From contig CM037878.1 of NCBI GenBank assembly GCA_021292165.1, positions 14,380,471 to 14,444,470 of the forward strand: a DNA stretch of 64,000 bases, in the 5' to 3' direction. Positions 62,972 through 64,000 of the stretch are shown one piece after another (the stretch's first letter is position 1; each line of letters opens with the position of its first letter). The notes below the pieces were generated by a model that saw only the letters and a list, made by a program, of their open reading frames with translations, was not told where the DNA came from and made no database searches. Position numbers and translations under genes: made by a program. Source of the stretch: Shinisaurus crocodilurus. Taxonomy: Eukaryota > Chordata > Lepidosauria > Squamata > Shinisauridae.

Positions 62972-63754
62972 CAGGGATGTTGAAGAGTCCTTGGTCTCGA
63001 GTCACGAGTCGAGTCACGAGTCTTTGGACCCGAGTCTCGAGTCCGAGTCCGAGTCCTTGGTCCAAAATGGTGACTCACGAGTCACAAGTCCTGAGTCACT
63101 CCCAAAACTGACTCCACGAGTCCCTATTAAAATCAATGGGGCTTCCCCCCAACAAAATAAGGCTACTTCAGATGTGTGGCTTAAATAAATTCTAGGCACA
63201 AGTGTGCCTTTTTATTTCAAAACTCTGCAACTGATTTTGGCAAGAACAGACCAGGCAGACAAACCCAAAATAACCAGGCAGGCAGAGGAGGCAGGGAACC
63301 CCAAAGCAGGCAGGCAGAGGCCTTTGTCTTGGATAATTCAACTGTTGAACAGGTCAAGAAGAGACCAGGCAGGCAGAGGAGGCTGGGAACCCCAAACAGG
63401 CAGGCAGAGGCAGCCAAACCCAAAATGTCTGACCCTAACCCAAACCCCCCACAACAACACATCAATCAAAATAAATCTCAACACATCGTTGGGGCTGCGC
63501 TCCTGGTAGCTGTCCATAGTGGCCGAGCAGCGGCGCGCCTCGCTTCCATGTGCTCTTCACCGGTGATCGCGCTCCTTCTGGCACAGCCAGAAGATTCGTC
63601 AACAGCCCAGAGATGTTGACGAGTCCTTGGTCTCGAGTCCCGAGTCGAGTCTCGAATCCCATTAAAAATATTGGGACTCGAGTCCAAGTCGAGTCAGAGG
63701 GGGGACTCAGTCTGACTCACGAGTCGAGTCCTCGAGTCCGAGTCCCCATCCCTG
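62972..63754 (-). mobile_element. GAGTC-rich hAT element, 783 bp
   Basis: Ends CAGGGATGTTGAAGAGTCC and gagtccccatccctg with a perfect duplication attattcc (62964-62971 and 63755-63762). It is close to the 58020-58783 copy throughout, including the junction gaccctaacccaaacccc. The second internal start here reads cagagatgttgacgag (63608). Confidence 0.95.
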
Positions 63755-63762
63755 ATTATTCC

Positions 63763-64000
63763 CATTTCATAGATGGCAGAATGGAGGCAGAGAGAGACTT
63801 GGTCAACACATTGAGTCCATAGCAGCGGAAGAGCTCTGCCAGATCCTAGTCAATGTCTCTTGGGTCACACCAGCTTATATTTCCATCATGGGAGTTTTGC
63901 TTAAAAACATCTTTCCCCTTTATCAAATTACAGGGAGAAAAATGTGCATGTCACTGGGGATTCTTGCATTTCTTTAAATAATTTTTTTTTTAAAGCTAGG
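63763..64000. other. Unassigned stretch to the window edge
   Basis: No gene or named repeat. A T-run lies near 63980. The spacer 62698-62963 is also unassigned. Confidence 0.5.

Overview
The window reads as repeat-dense, non-coding DNA from a squamate reptile (lizard or snake). The main pointers are six to seven Sauria-type tRNA-derived SINEs ending in a Bov-B-like tail, a second tRNA-headed squamate SINE, 5S rRNA-headed SINEs, CR1, L2 and L1 LINE fragments, and many non-autonomous hAT-type DNA transposons. I found no host protein-coding exon, no functional tRNA or rRNA gene and no prokaryotic feature. The open reading frames with recognisable protein content belong to transposons: the CR1 and L2 reverse-transcriptase ends, an L1 ORF2 tail and a hAT transposase dimerisation domain. 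The rest look like chance frames or low-complexity shadows. The window is therefore intergenic or intronic.

Layout: 0-15 kb holds CR1 3' ends (1-252, 4194-4524, 6240-6880), a hAT element (308-1011), tRNA SINEs (one split by a MITE), a 5'-truncated L1 with a 15-bp target duplication (7752-8115), a duplicated segment of about 640 bp (2845-3461 and 8470-9121), two 5S-headed SINEs with CR1 tails (11135-11303, 11743-11903), and an L2 split by a solo-LTR-like insertion (13390-14646). 15-28 kb holds four palindromic CAGTG foldback MITEs, a 1,958-bp composite hAT (20074-22031) with a further hAT nested in it, a probable solo LTR (26698-27442) and a short hAT. 28-43 kb holds Sauria SINEs, a pogo/Tigger-like pair, a 5S/tRNA-SINE chimera (36166-36436) and GC-rich DNA-transposon-like repeats. 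43-64 kb holds four more copies of the GAGTC-rich hAT family, an L2 carrying a nested CR1 and a nested MITE (53560-55987), TAGGGATG-type hAT elements, and a CR1-like LINE split by two DNA transposons (61315-62136).

The best candidate for something undescribed is the GAGTC-rich hAT family. Five copies carry matched 8-bp target duplications, have subterminal arrays of GAGTC/CTCGAG palindromes, and include one 954-bp copy that keeps a transposase C-terminal (hATC) segment which the shorter copies have lost. The second is the CAGTG foldback family. Three copies are identical 106-bp loopless palindromes. The eight sites I aligned have TA at the centre of the 8-bp duplication, and each palindrome carries two mirrored ZNF143-like motifs.

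All family names are from pattern recognition without a database search. Target duplications and palindromes were read directly from the sequence. Ages, activity and regulatory effects are inference.
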